64,000 bases of DNA from assembly GCA_029532415.1 (NCBI GenBank), contig JAQOTA010000053.1:6200001-6264000 (forward strand), read 5' to 3'. Position numbers and translations under genes: made by a program. Shown piece by piece: positions 61,364-64,000 of the stretch. The notes below the pieces were generated by a model, which saw nothing but the letters and a program-made list of their open reading frames with translations, was not told the DNA's origin and ran no database searches. The first letter of the stretch is position 1, and each line of letters opens with the position of its first letter. Source of the DNA: Marasmius tenuissimus. Lineage: Eukaryota > Basidiomycota > Agaricomycetes > Agaricales > Marasmiaceae.

Positions 61364-63940
61364 CTATACATTCTTATCGGCGCCCACACCTCCAAACTTT
61401 ACCTCTGGCTCCCTCGGCTCGCCAACCGGCCTTCTTCTCCTCGTAAAGCTTTGAGCTGTGTCTGGAGTAGTTGGTGAGCAAAGGTTCCCTCCGTCCTCAT
61501 TTTCTGATGTGTCCTTGTCATTGACGGCCTTGGTTTGATCATATCTCCAGATGACAGTGTCTCCCGATTCTCCCGAGTCCTTTCGCTGTAGAGAATGGCC
61601 AGAGATACGAGTACCACCTCTGGTACGTCCGACGTGCCTGAGGTAGTGTGGTACTATACTCTTAGCGTGTTCCAAAGCTTTGTTCTGTGTGCCTCCGAGA
61701 TGATCGAAAGCACCAGGATTGGGCGATCCCAGTACAATCACACTATCACGGTCATTACCACCCAAAGTGCTCATATCCCATTCGTAGCCTCCGCGCATGC
61801 CATCAATTGTCGGTGAAGGTTTGCTGGGATGGGGTGAGTTGGTGTTGCCACGAACCACACCTGTTCTAAACTCCTCAATAGGTTGTCCATGAAGCTTTGC
61901 AAAGCACCTCACAGCTTCATGCCATGCTGCTCGATTGGCCTCCCCAAGGTGATCCCAAGTCTTATCTTCAACTGCCAGGCGGTCGCACACAAAGGATATC
62001 AGCTCCCGTATCGCCGACGACATGAATAGTGCCAGTGACTCGGGATTTGAATTGTCAAGATTGATATCAGACTGTAGGTGATTGCTCATATAGGTCGATA
62101 AAATTTCAATAAGACGTTTTCGGTCCCACAAGTGAGCAGAGTCCCAAGTGCTTGTGGAAATTGATACGATGGAGTCGAGATCTTTATCAGAGAATTTATT
62201 CCTAGAGTTCCGGGCGTATCTCTTTCTCAGTCCCCTTTCGAGCTTGGAGAGTGTCAAGGGGAACAAACTGAGAATCATGACGTTGAGCCCGGGGAGTGGA
62301 GCGGACTCTTTGAACGTTACTGGCAGAGTCATTGATGGTAAGAACATAAAACCCAATACTATCAAAACTCGTACTCACCCGACTGTTCCCACAACCTGCG
62401 CAAACACTGTGGTAGATCTTTATGATCCTGTGGACGGAGATTTCCTGCGTTCATCAACACATGACTGCAGTGGAGAAGTTGGTTAAAGGCGACCATCTGT
62501 CTCCGAGGCCCAGGAAAAGTCTGGCGTAGTGTCTGGTAGTGGGTGGACTTCTCCCTGCTTTGTGATGGGAGAACGGTCTCCATCCACTCCCCATGCGGTA
62601 GATAGAGCCATTGATCGAAGACAGCCGGCATGACAAGGTGGGAAGGGAGAGTGCTCAGGATATTCTGGAGATGTGGGGTCATGATTGGACTGTCGCGGAG
62701 CTCCCTGACAAGTGACCGGTATGCGTTAAGCTCATAGAAAGGAGGGCAAAAATCGATGTTTGAACGTTGGAGAATTTCAAGGCCGGTAGACAGCCAAGAT
62801 GTGAAAGTACTGATTGTTTCATTGAGAACAGTGGTCGAGCGGTCTAAATCTACACAGGTTCTTTTGGAAACCAAGCCTTTCCAATGTAGTAGTCGTACCA
62901 CTCGGGTAATGAAGCTGGAAATAGTGGGAATGAGCCTGGTGAGGCGGAAAATAGCCCATGCCTGTGGAGTCTTGTAAGGGCAGATATATTCCATGGGAGG
63001 TAGCTTCGTTATAAAATCCATAGGGGAGTATTGACGACATTTCCTGTCATGCATTCGCATTTCCCGGAGCTCTGGTGTAATCTGAAGTGCTTGTCGGATA
63101 ATATTGATACTAGGAACAATGGCCGTTCCCAAGAAAAAGGAACCGGCAAACACCACAACGACCAGGGCGATTACAAACGGAACAGGATGTCGCTTTCGCA
63201 ACAGCTCTAACAGTCCCGCTCAGAAAATGAAGAGGGCCAGCTCGAGCAGTGTTGAGAGGAAAGAGATGATTGCCCCAACGTGCCACCTTTTGAGGCTTTC
63301 GAGACGGAGCCACCAAAGTGCAAGCATTTCTGACGGAGTACCCGTACGGGCTTGTCGGCGGTGCTCTCGAAGCCAATGCTTGCACAGCAGTGCAAAAAGG
63401 GCGTCGACGAGGGAGATAATGAGGCTGAGAAACAAGCAAACATTGATGAAAACATCAGATGACGACACTTTGAACAGTGGCGCAAGGGAGATAGGCTCGT
63501 TGTTCATTGTTTGGAGAATCTGGCTCAGAAGTGCTGCATTCGTGTCCTCTGGGGCTGGTTCTAGCCACTGGTAAGATTCAATCACAAATGTGGTCACAAC
63601 CGCTGAGAACAGTCCAGCCTAAATTCCGGAAGGTTAGAAAACAATGTAGCTGGCATAGATATTGGCAAACAGGCTGCACCCACAAAGACTAGAAGTGTGT
63701 CAATGTCATCTGTCCATCCTCCGATAAACCCTTCATCCAGCGAGGTTACTTCCTTCATGATTACTTCCCAGGATCACTCAAGTGTTGGTTTCTCGGAGGG
63801 CTTTAACAAGTTAAATTAGCTCTTGGCTGATAGCCCCAGTGAAATACTTACTGTGGACGATGAGTCTATCGCAACTTTGTTTCCACCCATGGTATCGCTC
63901 TTGAAATCCGATGTCGTGTTCTTTCTCCCAGTAGTCGATG
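61364..63940 (-). pseudogene. DUF6535 family protein, copy D (two stops and an internal deletion)
   Basis: Minus-strand pieces are about 63852-63940, 63684-63800, 62379-63618 and 61364-62319. Family landmarks are kept: DDIDTLLVF, then AGLFSAVVTTFVIESYQW, SLIISLVDALFALLCKHWL and the end GGVGADKNV. Two in-frame TGA codons break it: at 63774-63776, where B and C read LERSW from AGA, and at 63217-63219, in the third membrane segment. Compared with B the middle is about 125 residues shorter, and at the junction lies a 59-bp segment (62320-62378) with GT..AG ends that keeps phase if removed. This copy is the most diverged. The 5' end runs toward the window edge and is not resolved. Confidence 0.75.
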
Positions 63941-64000
63941 CCTACGGTGTTCAATGTCAAAGCTGTATATCAATGCGAGATTTTTGAAGACCTACCGAGG

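Noticed and set aside
1..64000. CRISPR array or bacterial-type operon
   Set aside because: No regularly spaced identical repeats, and genes have eukaryotic spliced structure.

Overview
The window looks like nuclear DNA of an agaricomycete (mushroom-forming basidiomycete). The coding genes are split by many short GT..AG introns of about 50-60 bp, and the families present are fungal or basidiomycete ones: four copies of the basidiomycete DUF6535 membrane family, a basidiomycete-type 912-residue protein with no known role, and a single-pass membrane protein with a signal peptide. Next to them are ordinary eukaryotic genes (ISY1, a carnosine N-methyltransferase, a UbiA prenyltransferase, an O-methyltransferase, a universal stress protein, an FHA protein). 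I rebuilt the exon models by hand from splice sites and reading phase; seven models close from start to stop with every phase consistent.

Layout. 0.5-1.6 kb (-): small coiled-coil protein with two viroplasmin/RNase H1-N-like domains. 1.7-4.9 kb (+): 912-residue protein. 4.9-9.4 kb: no gene seen. 9.4-12.6 kb (+): DUF6535 copy A, the only intact copy. 16.3-18.1 kb (+): O-methyltransferase. 20.4-22.0 kb (+): signal-peptide, single-TM protein. 22.6-24.5 kb (-) and 24.7-25.9 kb (+): a head-to-head pair, carnosine N-methyltransferase and ISY1. 26-30.7 kb: no gene seen. 30.7-32.3 kb (+): UbiA prenyltransferase. 33.4-34.3 kb (+): another single-TM protein. 35.9 kb (-): a tRNA-like gene. 37.4-37.7 kb: a MITE with long inverted repeats. 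40.4-44.1 kb (+): large acidic FHA-domain protein. 44.8-46.1 kb (-): universal stress protein. 47.1-64 kb: an array of three more DUF6535 copies (B, C, D), all on the minus strand.

The most interesting feature is the right-hand third. Copies B, C and D are each followed, on the same strand, by a universal stress protein sequence: the complete gene after B, and short broken remnants after C and D. B and C also share their 5' flank, their 3' flank and the same N-terminal exon sizes. This points to repeated duplication of a DUF6535 + USP cassette, after which each copy decayed in its own way: a premature stop in B, a frameshifted tail in C, and two premature stops plus an internal deletion in D. 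The C-terminal ending GADKNV (or NADKNV) is kept in A, B and D and still readable in C, while the sequence before it varies. A second local duplication placed an inverted, broken copy of the first exon and upstream region of the 20.4 kb membrane-protein gene at 56.4-57.0 kb.

The genes do not form one obvious pathway. The O-methyltransferase and the UbiA prenyltransferase would fit phenolic or meroterpenoid chemistry, but they lie 12.7 kb apart with housekeeping genes between them, so I do not call a biosynthetic cluster.
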